64,000 nt of DNA from Hyphomicrobiales bacterium (lineage in GTDB: Bacteria > Pseudomonadota > Alphaproteobacteria > Rhizobiales > Xanthobacteraceae): the NCBI GenBank assembly GCA_021730985.1, contig JAKFYI010000008.1, forward strand, positions 62,001 through 126,000. The letters run 5' to 3'. The translations under genes were made by a program, and so were the position numbers. Below are positions 1 to 8,294 of the stretch, one piece after another (the first letter of the stretch is position 1; every line of letters begins with the position of its first letter). The notes beneath the pieces are model-generated. The model did not search any database. It was not told the origin of the DNA and was given only the letters and a program-made list of their open reading frames with translations.

Positions 1-154
1 CCTGCACGATCTCGCGCAGCTTCGGGTGCGTGCGGCCGCCCGGCTTGCGGTTGACGACCAGAACCTGCGCGACGTCCGGATGGTCCAGGCATTCGAGCAG
101 CACGCCTTCACCCACCATGCCAGTGGCGCCCGTGATGATGACATTGATCGACAT
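1..154 (-). CDS. NAD-dependent epimerase/NmrA-like protein, N-terminal fragment
   Basis: Only the first 51 codons are inside the window; the gene runs off the left edge. It starts at an ATG at 154 reading leftwards. The opening residues MSINVIITGATGMVGEGVL form a Rossmann-fold nucleotide-binding start, with a GxTGxxG-type glycine motif at about residues 8-14. This is typical of extended short-chain dehydrogenases and NmrA-like epimerases. The substrate cannot be inferred from the fragment. It is transcribed divergently from the methyltransferase at 312. I see nothing else in the roughly 155 bases between them. Confidence 0.75.
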   Translation of the reverse strand, partial: MSINVIITGATGMVGEGVLLECLDHPDVAQVLVVNRKPGGRTHPKLREIVQ

Positions 155-311
155 GGGAGCAGGGTGACAGGTTGTGGTGGCGGGCGGCAAGCCTTGCCGC
201 GCGATGCATTGCATCGGCATGGCCGCGCTTGACCCGGTGCGCCGTCTCCGCGAACAATCGTTGCAACGGCTGGCCGTCCGGCATGGCATCAGCGGGGAGT
301 TCAAGTCCGTC

Positions 312-1154
312 ATGGTTCAAGCGATCAAGCTTTCACTTGTTGCGTTGCTGCTCGCGTCGGGCGCGGCCTTCGCGCAGACCGCCGCCGAAGCTCTGAAATC
401 CGAGCCGCCGAAGGCCGCCGCAGCGCCGAAGCCTCCCGCCTACGAGCCGCAGGTCGGCCAGGAGGGCAAGGACGTCATCTGGGTGCCGACGCCGGAGGAA
501 ACCGTCACCCGCATGCTCGACATGGCCGGCGCCAAGAAGGGCGACGTCGTGATCGACCTCGGCTCGGGCGACGGCCGCACCGTCATCACCGCGGCCAAGC
601 GCGGCATTCCGGCGCTCGGCGTCGAATTCAATCCGAAGATGGTCGAGCTGTCGCGCGCCAACGCGGAGAAGGAGGGCGTCGCAACGCTCGCGACATTCAT
701 CCAGGACGACATCTTCAAGACCGATTTCTCCAAGGCCACCGTGCTCACCATGTATCTCTTGCCACGGCTCAACATGCGGCTGCGCCCGACCATCCTGAAG
801 ATGAAGCCCGGCACGCGTGTGGTGTCGCATGCCTTCAACATGGAGGACTGGGAGGCGGACAACGCGTTCGACTCCAAGGGCGAGCATTGCAAGGAGCACT
901 GCTCGGGCTATTTCTGGGTGGTGCCGGCCAACGCCAGAGGCGGGTGGCGCATCCGCCAGGGCACGCTGAAGCTCGAGCAGAAATTCCAGAAGCTCACCGG
1001 CACGCTGACGGCGCGCGGCAAGGCGCTGAAGATCGAGGACGGCCGCCTGCGCGGCGAGGAGATCGCGTTCACCGCGGGCGGGGTGAAGTACGCAGGCACG
1101 GTGAAGGGCACGCGGATGAGCGTGAAGGAGGAGAAGGAGGCGGCGGCGAAATAG
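312..1154 (+). CDS. Exported class I SAM-dependent methyltransferase
   Basis: About 280 residues. I chose the ATG at 312 over an in-frame upstream start because a GGGGAG Shine-Dalgarno precedes it and because translation from here gives a clean signal peptide (residues 1-20, ending ALA-like at GAAFAQ). Motif I of class I methyltransferases, DLGSGDGRT, is near residues 80-90. An acidic motif II-like position (GVEFNP) and a later DDIF segment follow, as expected for an AdoMet fold. The substrate is unknown. A Sec signal on an AdoMet enzyme is odd, because AdoMet is cytoplasmic. Similar proteins with a leading hydrophobic segment occur in rhizobial genomes and are annotated only as methyltransferase domain proteins. 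The C-terminal 60 residues are basic and of unknown role. Confidence 0.75.
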   Translation: MVQAIKLSLVALLLASGAAFAQTAAEALKSEPPKAAAAPKPPAYEPQVGQEGKDVIWVPTPEETVTRMLDMAGAKKGDVVIDLGSGDGRTVITAAKRGIPALGVEFNPKMVELSRANAEKEGVATLATFIQDDIFKTDFSKATVLTMYLLPRLNMRLRPTILKMKPGTRVVSHAFNMEDWEADNAFDSKGEHCKEHCSGYFWVVPANARGGWRIRQGTLKLEQKFQKLTGTLTARGKALKIEDGRLRGEEIAFTAGGVKYAGTVKGTRMSVKEEKEAAAK

Positions 1155-1177
1155 AGTTGGCAATGGCGGCGGGGATT

Positions 1178-1256
1178 GTAGCCCGCATGGAGCGCAGCGG
1201 AATGCGGGGTCGAAGGAGAGGCCAGTCCCGGATTTCGCTACGCTCATCCGGGCTAC
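1178..1256. repeat. REP-like palindromic pair
   Basis: A GTAGCCCG...GCGCAGCGGAATGCGGGG unit is followed by an inverted CCCGGATTTCGCT...CCGGGCTAC unit, so the two form a long imperfect hairpin. The same sequence family recurs at 2268, 3743, 4528 and 4577, always between genes. It fills much of the gap between the methyltransferase and the cyclase gene and has no coding character. Confidence 0.7.
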
Positions 1257-1417
1257 GCTTACTGTGGTGAAAAAAGACGTGGATGCCCGCGACATAGGCG
1301 AGCGAAGCGACGCCGTCCTTCGGACGGCTATGCGCGGGCACGACGGTGCCCGTAGGATGGGTTGAGCCGAAGGCGAAACCCATCCTTGCGGATTGACCTT
1401 CGATAGGAGGAGCCTGC

Positions 1418-2227
1418 GTGCCGATATTCCTCGATAGACACAACCTCACAGGCCTCAGCGCCGCCGATATCGCCGAGGCTCACCGCAAGGATCTGGAGGT
1501 CCAGGAACGATATGGCGTTCGGTTCCTGACCTATTGGTTCGACGAGGCGCGCGGCACCGGCTTCTGCCTGATCGACGCGCCCAACATCGAGACGGCCATG
1601 CGGGTTCATGACGAGGCGCACGGCGACGTGGCGAAGGATGTGATCGAGGTCGATCTGTCGGCGGTGCAGGCCTTCCTGGGGCGCATCGCCGATCCGGAGC
1701 CGAAAACCCCGGCTGGCAAGCCCGCTATCGACCGCGCCTTGCGCGCCATCATGTTCACCGACATCGTCGACTCCACGGGAATGACGCACCGGCTGGGCGA
1801 TGAACGCGCGGTGGAAATGGTGCGCGCCCACGACGCGCTGGTGCAGCGCGCGCTGAAGGACAATGGTGGACGCATGGTGAAGCACACCGGCGACGGCATC
1901 ATGGCCTCGTTCGACGACATGAATGCTTCGGTCGTGTGCGCCCGTGCCATTCAGCAGGCGTTCGCCGCCTTCAACGCATCGAGCAAGGAGGCGCTTCGCG
2001 TCCGGATCGGCATCGACGCCGGCGAGCCGGTGTCCGACAGCAACGATCTGTTCGGCGCGACCGTCCAGATGGCGGCGCGGCTGTGCCAGATGGCCGACCC
2101 CGATGCCATCATGATTTCCAGCACGCTGCAGGAGAATGTGAGCGGTGTGCAGGCGGCGAGCCGGGGTCAGCACCGGCTGAAGGGCTTTGCGGCGACGGTC
2201 GACGTTTACAGCGTGGAGTGGCGTTGA
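1418..2227 (+). CDS. DUF4242 - class III adenylate/guanylate cyclase fusion
   Basis: 269 residues. Translation starts at GTG 1418, seven bases after a perfect AGGAGG. Residues 1 to about 90 resemble the DUF4242/nickel-responsive SCO4226-like alpha-beta barrel fold (RHNL...GVRFLTYWF...CLIDAPN...HGDVAKDVIEV). Residues about 105-268 form a class III cyclase domain. The FTDIVDST segment carries the first metal-binding aspartate, HTGDGIMASF the second, and RIGIDAGEPV plus DLFGATVQMAARL complete the usual blocks. It probably makes cAMP or cGMP in the cytoplasm. The family normally has FTDIVGST; here Gly is replaced by Asp. The DUF4242 domain may be a small-ligand or metal sensor controlling the cyclase; that is inference. 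Confidence 0.8.
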   Translation: MPIFLDRHNLTGLSAADIAEAHRKDLEVQERYGVRFLTYWFDEARGTGFCLIDAPNIETAMRVHDEAHGDVAKDVIEVDLSAVQAFLGRIADPEPKTPAGKPAIDRALRAIMFTDIVDSTGMTHRLGDERAVEMVRAHDALVQRALKDNGGRMVKHTGDGIMASFDDMNASVVCARAIQQAFAAFNASSKEALRVRIGIDAGEPVSDSNDLFGATVQMAARLCQMADPDAIMISSTLQENVSGVQAASRGQHRLKGFAATVDVYSVEWR

Positions 2228-2267
2228 TTGGTGACGCGCGTGTTGCGGCGAGCGGGGATAGAAGCGC

Positions 2268-2297
2268 GTAGCCCGGATGAGCGAAGCGACATCCCGG
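2268..2297. repeat. REP-like palindrome, half unit
   Basis: GTAGCCCGGATGAGCGAAGC...CCCGG matches the unit at 1178 and 3743. It lies 40 bases after the cyclase stop codon. Nearby, at 2441-2458, is a perfect palindrome CTATCCCCGCGGGGATAG. Confidence 0.55.
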
Positions 2298-2493
2298 TGG
2301 CTTGCTGAGCGGCAATGGCCGCCGCGTGTCCCGGGCGCAGCGCAGCACAAGCAAAGCGCACCGTTCGCAAGCGCTCATGCTGCACCGCGTGCGGGACACA
2401 GGCGCAGCGACAGAGACCGGGGATAGAAGCAAACCGCGTGCTATCCCCGCGGGGATAGACCGGCACCCGCGAAAAATAAAAATCACCCCAACT

Positions 2494-2993
2494 TATCCCC
2501 GCCCGCTTGCGCGCCCTCATATTGCGCGCAGGCCCATCCGACCGAGGGCGTTTCGCGAACGTCGGCGAGCGGGATGGGAGAGCGGTGGCCTGGGAATGCG
2601 AAATGAGGGGTGCAGAACGTACACCCCGCCCAGGCGGCCCAAGCCGTGAGGTCCTGGTGCGACAGCTTCGCATCACCGGGTCCTTGGAGGCGATCGCCGT
2701 AACCCCGCACCAACGGGCAGGCGGTCGCAGCGGCCCATAGCGGTGGATAACAAAGTCCGTCCACCGGGGGTCTCACGGAGCAAGCCTCAAACACCGCGCG
2801 CGGGACGCCGGACGAACGGCGGACTTGCGGCACTCACACTTCCGGATGCCTCGATGTCGCGAGATGTCGAGGCCCGCGGGTCCCACGGGACCCCGGTGTC
2901 CCGCGCCCCTCGGACTTGTTCGGGACGGCGCCACGAAATGGCAAGACAGGCGTGCCCGGCGCCTTCACAAATCCGGGCGGCGGAGCGTTGGCT
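2494..2993 (+). ncRNA. Candidate structured noncoding element, copy 1
   Basis: A gene-free stretch of about 500 bases that shares ordered anchors with 47108-47462. TATCCCCG is at offset 0 in both, GCTTG at +11, CGAGGGCGT at +48/49, GCGGTGGATAAC at +246/+237, and GGCGGCG(G/A)AGCGTTGGCT near the end. The sequence between anchors differs. Local helices visible here are 2690-2697 with 2721-2728 (8 pairs, one G-U), enclosing a CCCG/CGGG hairpin, and 2741-2747 with 2760-2766 (7 perfect pairs) that begins in the shared GGTGGATAAC. Short open frames cross it on both strands but none has a credible start or codon pattern. Strand is inferred from the anchor direction. No known RNA family is claimed. 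Confidence 0.4.
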
Positions 2994-3090
2994 TGAGGCG
3001 AGGTTGGGCTGTTTGACAATTGAATCGGAGGAAGGGATGCGCGCGTTTGCGCGTTGCAGGACCCGGGAACGTCGAAATCGTTATTGGACA

Positions 3091-3110
3091 TTATCTCATT
3101 TTTGAGATAA
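3091..3110. promoter_or_regulatory. Operator palindrome before toxin-antitoxin pair 1
   Basis: TTATCTCATTTTTGAGATAA is a perfect 8-base inverted repeat around TTTT, ending 10 bases before the toxin start. Type II toxin-antitoxin operons are usually autorepressed through such a palindrome, so it is the likely binding site of the XRE antitoxin at 3440. Confidence 0.6.
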
Positions 3111-3119
3111 GCATCTCCG

Positions 3120-3443
3120 GTGCGTTGGGTCTTTCAAACTCTCGATGTTGCCGTCGATCGGGAAATCGCGGCTCTGCCGGCGGATATGCAAGGCCGGTTC
3201 CTGCGCTTCGCGGAGATCATCCAGCAGGCCGGCTTCGAAGCTTTGCCGCGCGAGGCCGTCAAACATCTCGAAGGCAAGCTGTGGGAGCTTCGCATCTCGG
3301 GCCGGGACGGCATCTCGCGCGCCATCTATGTGACGGCTGCGGGCCGCCGGGTGGTCGTTTTGCGGGTCTTCATCAAGAAGACACAGAAGACGCCGCCTCG
3401 TGAACTCGAAATCGCCCGGCAGCGGGCCAAGGAGGTTTTATGA
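3120..3443 (+). CDS. HigB/Gp49-type toxin (RelE fold), pair 1
   Basis: 107 residues, GTG start. The pattern matches phage-derived Gp49-like/HigB toxins (DUF891): a short N-terminal helix, then KHLEGKLWELRIS...RAIYV...VVVLRVFIKKTQKTPPRELEIAR. The family is ribosome-dependent mRNA interferases that arrest growth when the antitoxin is lost. The C-terminal F-K-K-T-x-K-T-P-x-x-E-x-x-x-A block is the family signature. It overlaps the antitoxin by four bases (ATGA), so the two are translationally coupled. The palindrome at 3091-3110 just upstream supports an autoregulated operon. Confidence 0.85.
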   Translation: MRWVFQTLDVAVDREIAALPADMQGRFLRFAEIIQQAGFEALPREAVKHLEGKLWELRISGRDGISRAIYVTAAGRRVVVLRVFIKKTQKTPPRELEIARQRAKEVL

Positions 3444-3730
3444 CAAAGCTGAAGAACCTGAAGGCGCGGTTGCTGAAGGACCCGGAGGTTCGCAGGCACT
3501 ACGACGCCATGGAGGAGGAGTTTGCGCTGATGGCCGCGGTGGCGAAGGCGCGTGCCCGTTCGGGATTGAGTCAGGCGCAACTGGCGAAGAAGATGAAGAC
3601 GACGCAAAGCACGATCGCGCGGCTTGAAAGCGGCCGTGGCATGCCCTCGACGCGCACGCTCGGCCGGTTCGCGAAGGCGACGGGGCATAAGCTGAAGATC
3701 AGCTTCGAGCCGGTGCGGGCGAAGGGATGA
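3440..3730 (+). CDS. XRE-family HigA-type antitoxin, pair 1
   Basis: 96 residues. A helix-turn-helix of the XRE/HTH_3 type spans about residues 37-85 (RSGLSQAQLAKKMKTTQSTI, then ARLESGRGMPSTRTLGRFA). It would bind and neutralise the toxin at 3120 and repress the operon at 3091-3110. Toxin-first order with a four-base overlap is the usual higBA arrangement. A REP-like palindrome follows within 15 bases of the stop. Confidence 0.85.
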   Translation: MTKLKNLKARLLKDPEVRRHYDAMEEEFALMAAVAKARARSGLSQAQLAKKMKTTQSTIARLESGRGMPSTRTLGRFAKATGHKLKISFEPVRAKG

Positions 3731-3742
3731 GTTCGTGGGTTT

Positions 3743-3777
3743 GTAGCCCGGATGGAGCGCAGCGCAATCCGGGCTAC
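3743..3777. repeat. REP-like palindrome
   Basis: GTAGCCCGGAT...ATCCGGGCTAC, a near-perfect hairpin with GGAGCGCAGCGCA in the loop region. It separates the two toxin-antitoxin pairs and may act as a transcriptional stop or mRNA end. Confidence 0.65.
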
Positions 3778-3830
3778 ACTTGCTGTAGCCCTGCGCGGGA
3801 TTGCAATTATACATTAATTGGTATATTTGT

Positions 3831-4193
3831 ATGAACGATGCCCTCAAGGCCATGTTTTGGGTCGGGTCGAGCCGCCGCGATCTGCGTGCCCTGCCGCAGC
3901 AGGTTCGCTACGACATCGGCAAGGCGCTGTATGCCGCGCAGCTTGGCGAAACCGATCCGACGGCCAAGGCGCTGAAAGGTTTCGGCGGGGCGCGCGTGAT
4001 GGAGATCGTGGATCGATATCGGAGCGACGCTTACCGGGCGGTCTATACGGCGCAATTCGAGGATGCGGTCTACGTGCTGCACGTCTTCCAGAAGAAATCG
4101 AAGTCGGGTATCGCGACGCCCAAGCCGGACATGGACCTGATCCGGGAGCGCTACGCCGAGGCGCAGCGCCACCACAAGGAAAGGCAGAACTAA
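3831..4193 (+). CDS. HigB/Gp49-type toxin, pair 2
   Basis: 120 residues from ATG 3831; an upstream in-frame TTG at 3801 is less likely. The core KALKGFGGARVMEIVDRY...YRAVYTAQF...YVLHVFQKKSKSG is the Gp49-like/DUF891 toxin pattern, related to but clearly different from the toxin at 3120. The region before the start is AT-rich (TATAC...GTATA inverted repeat at about 3809-3825), a likely promoter/operator. The stop codon touches the antitoxin ATG with no gap, so the two are co-translated. Confidence 0.85.
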   Translation: MNDALKAMFWVGSSRRDLRALPQQVRYDIGKALYAAQLGETDPTAKALKGFGGARVMEIVDRYRSDAYRAVYTAQFEDAVYVLHVFQKKSKSGIATPKPDMDLIRERYAEAQRHHKERQN

Positions 4194-4520
4194 ATGGCCA
4201 AACGGAAAGCGCGGATCGAAAAGGGCAGCGGCAATGTGTTCGCCGACCTCGGCCTGCCGAATCCCGAGCAGGAGCTGTTGAAGGCCAATCTGACGCTGCA
4301 AATCTACAAGGCCGTCAAGGCGCGCGGCCTCACGCAGGCGCAGGCGGGCGAAATCCTCGGCATCAAGCAGCCGCACGTCTCGGCCCTGATGAGAAACCGC
4401 GCCGGGAATTTCTCGGTCGGGCGGCTGATGGAGTTTCTCAACCGCCTCGGCCATGACGTGCGGATTACGGTGAAGCCGACGCGGAAGGCGAGGGGTGAGA
4501 TGGCGGTGGTGATGGGGTGA
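4194..4520 (+). CDS. XRE-family antitoxin, pair 2
   Basis: 108 residues, beginning right after the toxin stop. The helix-turn-helix spans about residues 33-80 (LTLQIYKAVKARGLTQAQAG, then EILGIKQPHVSALMRN). The sequence GNFSVGRLMEFLNRLGHDV is typical of the HTH_37 group of addiction-module antidotes. The C-terminus is basic. It should neutralise the product of 3831 and autorepress. A REP-like unit follows at 4528. Confidence 0.85.
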   Translation: MAKRKARIEKGSGNVFADLGLPNPEQELLKANLTLQIYKAVKARGLTQAQAGEILGIKQPHVSALMRNRAGNFSVGRLMEFLNRLGHDVRITVKPTRKARGEMAVVMG

Positions 4521-4527
4521 GGGAGGC

Positions 4528-4606
4528 GTAGCCCGGATCAAGCGCAGCGCAATCCGGGATACTGCTCGTTGAATGTCCCGGATTTCGCTTCGCTCCATCA
4601 GGGCAA
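4528..4606. repeat. Pair of REP-like palindromes
   Basis: GTAGCCCGGATCAAGCGCAG...CCGGGATAC at 4528-4562 is followed by an inverted unit CCCGGATTTCGCTTCGCTCC...GGGCAAC at 4577-4606. This is the same family as at 1178 and 3743. The last unit ends about 75 bases before the HEPN gene, which argues against the longer start of that gene at 4610. Confidence 0.6.
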
Positions 4607-4681
4607 CGCTTGCTGGCCAAATCGAAGCAGCGAGACAGACATTTCGCGTGTTGCGGGATCTATTTCGTCGGGGAGGCAATA

Positions 4682-5893
4682 TTGGACGTGGAAATTCTGA
4701 AGGCGGAGCTGACAAGAATTGCATCGCCTTCGAGCGAGATATTGACAAAGGTGCAGTCAAAATACGCGCGGTTGCCGCCGGGGGCGATTGAAGGCTTCGT
4801 CGTTTCTGAACTCGCTTACATCCTCATGGAAGTGATGCAACACGATCCTGGCCTTAAAGGCCTTATGATTCGTCATGGAAACGGTGCGAGCAATTTCGGG
4901 TTGAGTGCCAGCCAGCATTTAGTCAGGTGCGCCCTCAGAGGCAGTTTCGATGCCGGACTCGAGTGGTTCGAAAAGATTCATTCTCTTAAATCAGCCAACG
5001 TACTGGAAGTTTTGCCTCTTTGGGGCGTTGAGATCGAAACGAATATTAGATTGTTTGAGAATGTCGATTTGGTCACATTCAAATCTCTTCCTGATTCGTC
5101 GCAAAAGACAACTTTACTTGCTCCCGACTTTGCGCAGCAATCTTACAGGCCTCCGTATGCTTGGACTCCTCCATCCTCTGCATTGGTTGCCACATGGGCC
5201 GTTAGTCCGCTCTACTATCAAGGCGATCCCGATACCAGTTTGCTTCAGGCAGGGGACTCGAATTTGTTGCGGCAGATTCGTCTGTGCCTTTCCACCGTAG
5301 CGCCAAGCTGTATCGTCCCTACAATCAGTTGGTTTCAATATGAGGACGCTGACCTCAACTTCTCACTCCTCGGCGCGGGCTATTCGATTCCATTTATGGA
5401 AATTCAGCCAACGCAGATTCGCTCTTTCGGCGTTTTTTCCTCTGAGGAAGCGATCAGCTTGGTGTCGAAGTATTTATTGATAGGAGGAGAAACGAAATCG
5501 CGGATAAATCGCGCCCTTGACAGGTTTGACCGCGCAATGCGGCGCCATCAACCGGAGGACACAGCCGTTGAATTGGCAATAGCATTGGAGTCTCTTCTGA
5601 GTGACGAAGGGGGCGAATTGACATGGAAAATTGGATTGCGGTCCGCACTCTTACTTGCGGGGTCAAAGGAAGAAAAAATAGCTGCACGAAAAATTGTTCG
5701 TGGTGTTTATCGGTTAAGAGGCAAGGTCGTTCATACAGGTTCGGCACAGCAAGAAATTAAGGTGCAAGGCCTCGGCAATATGAGTACGCAAGAACTGGTT
5801 GCAAAGGGTGTGGTCACCACCGCGTCGGTTCTGAAGTCCGTAATAAGAAGGGGTAAATTGCCAAACTGGTTCGAAGAAGAAATTGGCCATTGA
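4682..5893 (+). CDS. ApeA-like HEPN domain protein, possible defence gene
   Basis: About 403 residues. I chose TTG 4682 because GGGGAGG lies six bases upstream; a longer frame from 4610 would begin at the edge of a REP element with no ribosome site. The N-terminal 280 residues match nothing I recognise. The C-terminal part (about residues 285-385) looks like an ApeA-type HEPN domain: [20 protein letters not shown], a run of alanines and leucines, then [11 protein letters not shown] with the R-x4-H catalytic signature. HEPN proteins are usually metal-independent RNases in toxin or antiphage systems. Base composition is visibly more AT-rich than the neighbours, which suggests horizontal gain. 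It follows two toxin-antitoxin pairs. The function is inferred only from the domain. Confidence 0.6.
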   Translation: MDVEILKAELTRIASPSSEILTKVQSKYARLPPGAIEGFVVSELAYILMEVMQHDPGLKGLMIRHGNGASNFGLSASQHLVRCALRGSFDAGLEWFEKIHSLKSANVLEVLPLWGVEIETNIRLFENVDLVTFKSLPDSSQKTTLLAPDFAQQSYRPPYAWTPPSSALVATWAVSPLYYQGDPDTSLLQAGDSNLLRQIRLCLSTVAPSCIVPTISWFQYEDADLNFSLLGAGYSIPFMEIQPTQIRSFGVFSSEEAISLVSKYLLIGGETKSRINRALDRFDRAMRRHQPEDTAVELAIALESLLSDEGGELTWKIGLRSALLLAGSKEEKIAARKIVRGVYRLRGKVVHTGSAQQEIKVQGLGNMSTQELVAKGVVTTASVLKSVIRRGKLPNWFEEEIGH

Positions 5894-5951
5894 GCTTGTT
5901 CCTTCGGCGCTTTACCAATCAAGTCGATCTTTACTCAATCATGGTTTTCAC

Positions 5952-7595
5952 ATGAACGCCCCAACCCAAATCGTCCCGCCCTACAAACACACACCTCTCT
6001 TTCCTTTGGGCAAGGACACCACCACCTACCGCAAGCTCACATCGTCCGGCGTGCGCGTGGAAACGATCATGGGCCGCGACATGCTGGTGGTGGAGCGCGA
6101 GGCGATGCGCGCGCTGGCCGAGGCCGCGTTCATCGACATCTCGCATCTGCTGCGCCCCGCGCACCTGAAAAGCCTCAAGTCGATCGTCGAGGACCCCGAG
6201 GCCTCCGACAACGACAAGTTCGTCGCCTTCGACTTCCTGAAGAACGCCAACATCGCGGCGGGCGGCGTGCTGCCGATGTGCCAGGACACCGGCACCGCGA
6301 TCATCATGGGCAAGAAGGGGCGGCTTGTGTTCACCGACGGCGAGGACGAGGCGGCGCTGGCCGAGGGCTCGCGCGACGCTTACCTCAAGAAGAACCTGCG
6401 CTATTCGCAGCTCGCGCCGCTCTCCATGTTCGAGGAGAAGAACACCGCCAACAACATGCCGGCGCAGGTCGAGATCTACGCCGACGGCGACGACGATGCC
6501 TACAAGTTCCTGTTCGTCGCCAAGGGCGGCGGCTCGGCCAACAAGGCGTTCCTCTATCAGGCGACGCCGTCGATCCTGACGCACGACCGCATGATCGCGT
6601 TCCTGAAGGAGAAAATCCTCACGCTCGGCACCGCGGCGTGCCCGCCGTATCACTTGGCGATCTGCATCGGCGGCACGTCAGCCGAATTGACGATGAAGAC
6701 GGTGAAGCTCGCCTCCACCAAGTATCTCGACAGCCTGCCGACCAAGGGCAGCGAGGACGGCCACGCCTTCCGCGATCTGGCGATGGAACAGGAGGTGCTG
6801 AAGCTGACGCAGTCCTTGGGCGTGGGCGCGCAGTTCGGCGGCAAGTATTTCTGCCACGACGTGCGGGTGATCCGGCTGCCGCGCCACGGCGCGTCGCTGC
6901 CGATCGGTCTTGGCGTGTCGTGCTCGGCCGACCGCCAGGCGATGGGCAAGATCACCAAGGACGGCGTCTATCTGGAGCAGCTCGAAAGCAATCCGGCGCA
7001 GTACATGCCGGATGTGGCGACCGACAAGCTCGGCGGCGATGTGGTGCAGATCGACCTCAACAAACCGATGAAGGAAATTCTGGCGCAGCTCTCGCGCTAT
7101 CCGATCAAGACGCGGCTGTCGCTGTCCGGCCCGATGATCGTGGCGCGCGATCTGGCGCACGCGAAATTGCGAGAGAGACTCGAAGCGGGGCAGGGGCTGC
7201 CCGATTATTTCAAGAACCATCCGGTGTACTACGCGGGTCCGGCCAAGACGCCGGTGGGTTACGCCAGCGGCGCGTTCGGCCCGACCACGGCGGGCCGGAT
7301 GGATTCCTTCGTCGCGGATTTCCAGAAGGCCGGCGGCTCGATGGTGATGCTGGCGAAGGGCAACCGCTCTCCTGCTGTGAGAGAAGCGTGCAAGGCCTAC
7401 GGCGGGTTCTATCTGGCCTCGATCGGCGGCGCGGCTGCCAACCTCGCCGAGCACTGCATCAAGAAGGTCGAGACGGTGGAATACGCCGAACTCGGCATGG
7501 AGGCGATCTGGCGCATCGAGGTGGTCGATTTCCCGGCCTTCATCGTGATCGACGACAAGGGCAACGACTTCTTCAAGGAATTGAACCTGGGCTGA
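5952..7595 (+). CDS. fumA: Fumarate hydratase class I
   Basis: 547 residues from ATG 5952, the normal size for a one-chain class I fumarase. It interconverts fumarate and malate in the citric acid cycle using an oxygen-sensitive [4Fe-4S] cluster. Three cluster cysteines are visible: PMCQDTG (about residue 110), TAACPPYH (about 229) and GVSCSADRQ (about 323). Their spacing agrees with E. coli FumA (105, 224, 318). The N-terminal two thirds is the alpha domain; the C-terminal Fe-S hydro-lyase beta domain contains GPTTAGRMD and KGNRS. It stands alone with no obvious operon partner. A class II FumC probably exists elsewhere, but that cannot be seen here. Confidence 0.95.
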   Translation: MNAPTQIVPPYKHTPLFPLGKDTTTYRKLTSSGVRVETIMGRDMLVVEREAMRALAEAAFIDISHLLRPAHLKSLKSIVEDPEASDNDKFVAFDFLKNANIAAGGVLPMCQDTGTAIIMGKKGRLVFTDGEDEAALAEGSRDAYLKKNLRYSQLAPLSMFEEKNTANNMPAQVEIYADGDDDAYKFLFVAKGGGSANKAFLYQATPSILTHDRMIAFLKEKILTLGTAACPPYHLAICIGGTSAELTMKTVKLASTKYLDSLPTKGSEDGHAFRDLAMEQEVLKLTQSLGVGAQFGGKYFCHDVRVIRLPRHGASLPIGLGVSCSADRQAMGKITKDGVYLEQLESNPAQYMPDVATDKLGGDVVQIDLNKPMKEILAQLSRYPIKTRLSLSGPMIVARDLAHAKLRERLEAGQGLPDYFKNHPVYYAGPAKTPVGYASGAFGPTTAGRMDSFVADFQKAGGSMVMLAKGNRSPAVREACKAYGGFYLASIGGAAANLAEHCIKKVETVEYAELGMEAIWRIEVVDFPAFIVIDDKGNDFFKELNLG

Positions 7596-7695
7596 GGCGC
7601 ATTAACCACGCTCGCCCGATCCGTTTGCTTAGCGCGCCAGTCCGGCCAGAATCCCTCCCAGAGCGGCTGGGCGGACTTGTTTTCTGAGCGTTGTT

Positions 7696-8220
7696 TTGAG
7701 CGTTGGCGCGCGACATTTTTTGCCGTTCATCGCGACGGGGCTTGCGGCGTTGATGCCGGGGCTCGTCGCGCCGTGCTTTGCGATCGATCGCCAGGCGCGG
7801 CCCTATTACGTCGAATTTCGCGCGCGCCCCAGCAACGACATCGGCCATTCGGTGGTGGTGTATGGACGCCGCGGCCCCACCGGCGAGCCTGCCGAGCGGC
7901 GTTTCGCCAGCTTCGTTCCGGGCGCCGACGGCCGCAAGGGCATGATCCTTCCGATCTACGGCTCGGTGCGCGCCTCGCCCGAGGACATTCACACGCCGCC
8001 GATGACAAGCTATCGCCGCGCGGTGACGGCCGCGGAATACGCGCGCGTCACCTATGCGGTGCGCAGGCTGAAGGCGCGCGAGCACCTGTGGCACGCGTTC
8101 CTGTTCAACTGCAACCAGCTTCCCGTCGAGGTGGCGGGCGCGATCGGGCTGCGGCGCCCGCCAAGCATCCTGCCGCCGAACCTGTGGGTCGATACGCTGC
8201 GGGCGCTCAACGGCCCGTGA
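7696..8220 (+). CDS. Secreted protein, possible permuted papain/NlpC-like fold
   Basis: About 174 residues; the start codon is uncertain (TTG 7696 is used, no strong ribosome site). A hydrophobic segment at residues 7-27 ending in CFA looks like a Sec signal. After it, IGHSVVVYGR places a histidine early, and WHAFLFNCNQLPVEVAGAIG places a cysteine late. A His-then-Asn-Cys order is seen in circularly permuted papain-like folds (LRAT, PPPDE and YiiX-type groups). This is a motif resemblance, not a family assignment. Function is unknown; if active it would work in the periplasm. Confidence 0.5.
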   Translation: MSVGARHFLPFIATGLAALMPGLVAPCFAIDRQARPYYVEFRARPSNDIGHSVVVYGRRGPTGEPAERRFASFVPGADGRKGMILPIYGSVRASPEDIHTPPMTSYRRAVTAAEYARVTYAVRRLKAREHLWHAFLFNCNQLPVEVAGAIGLRRPPSILPPNLWVDTLRALNGP

Positions 8221-8294
8221 AAGCGCGGGGCGTTCGTGGCTCCCGTCATCAATCGGTGTTACCGTTTCTCCCGACTCGAAGTTGGGGGCATCAC

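Noticed and set aside
2109-2833. Several overlapping open frames of 115-156 residues on both strands.
   Set aside because: They cross palindromic repeats and the structured element, have no ribosome sites and show no domain pattern.
1178-4606. Repeated GTAGCCCGG units as a possible CRISPR array.
   Set aside because: Units are palindromic, irregularly spaced, of both orientations and separated by genes, so they are REP-like elements.
4610-4681. Longer start for the HEPN gene.
   Set aside because: It begins at the edge of a REP unit without a ribosome site, while TTG 4682 has GGGGAGG at correct spacing.
6278-7687. A 469-residue frame inside the fumarase gene.
   Set aside because: It is arginine- and glycine-rich in the way of frame-shifted high-GC genes and lies fully within the strongly supported fumarase frame.
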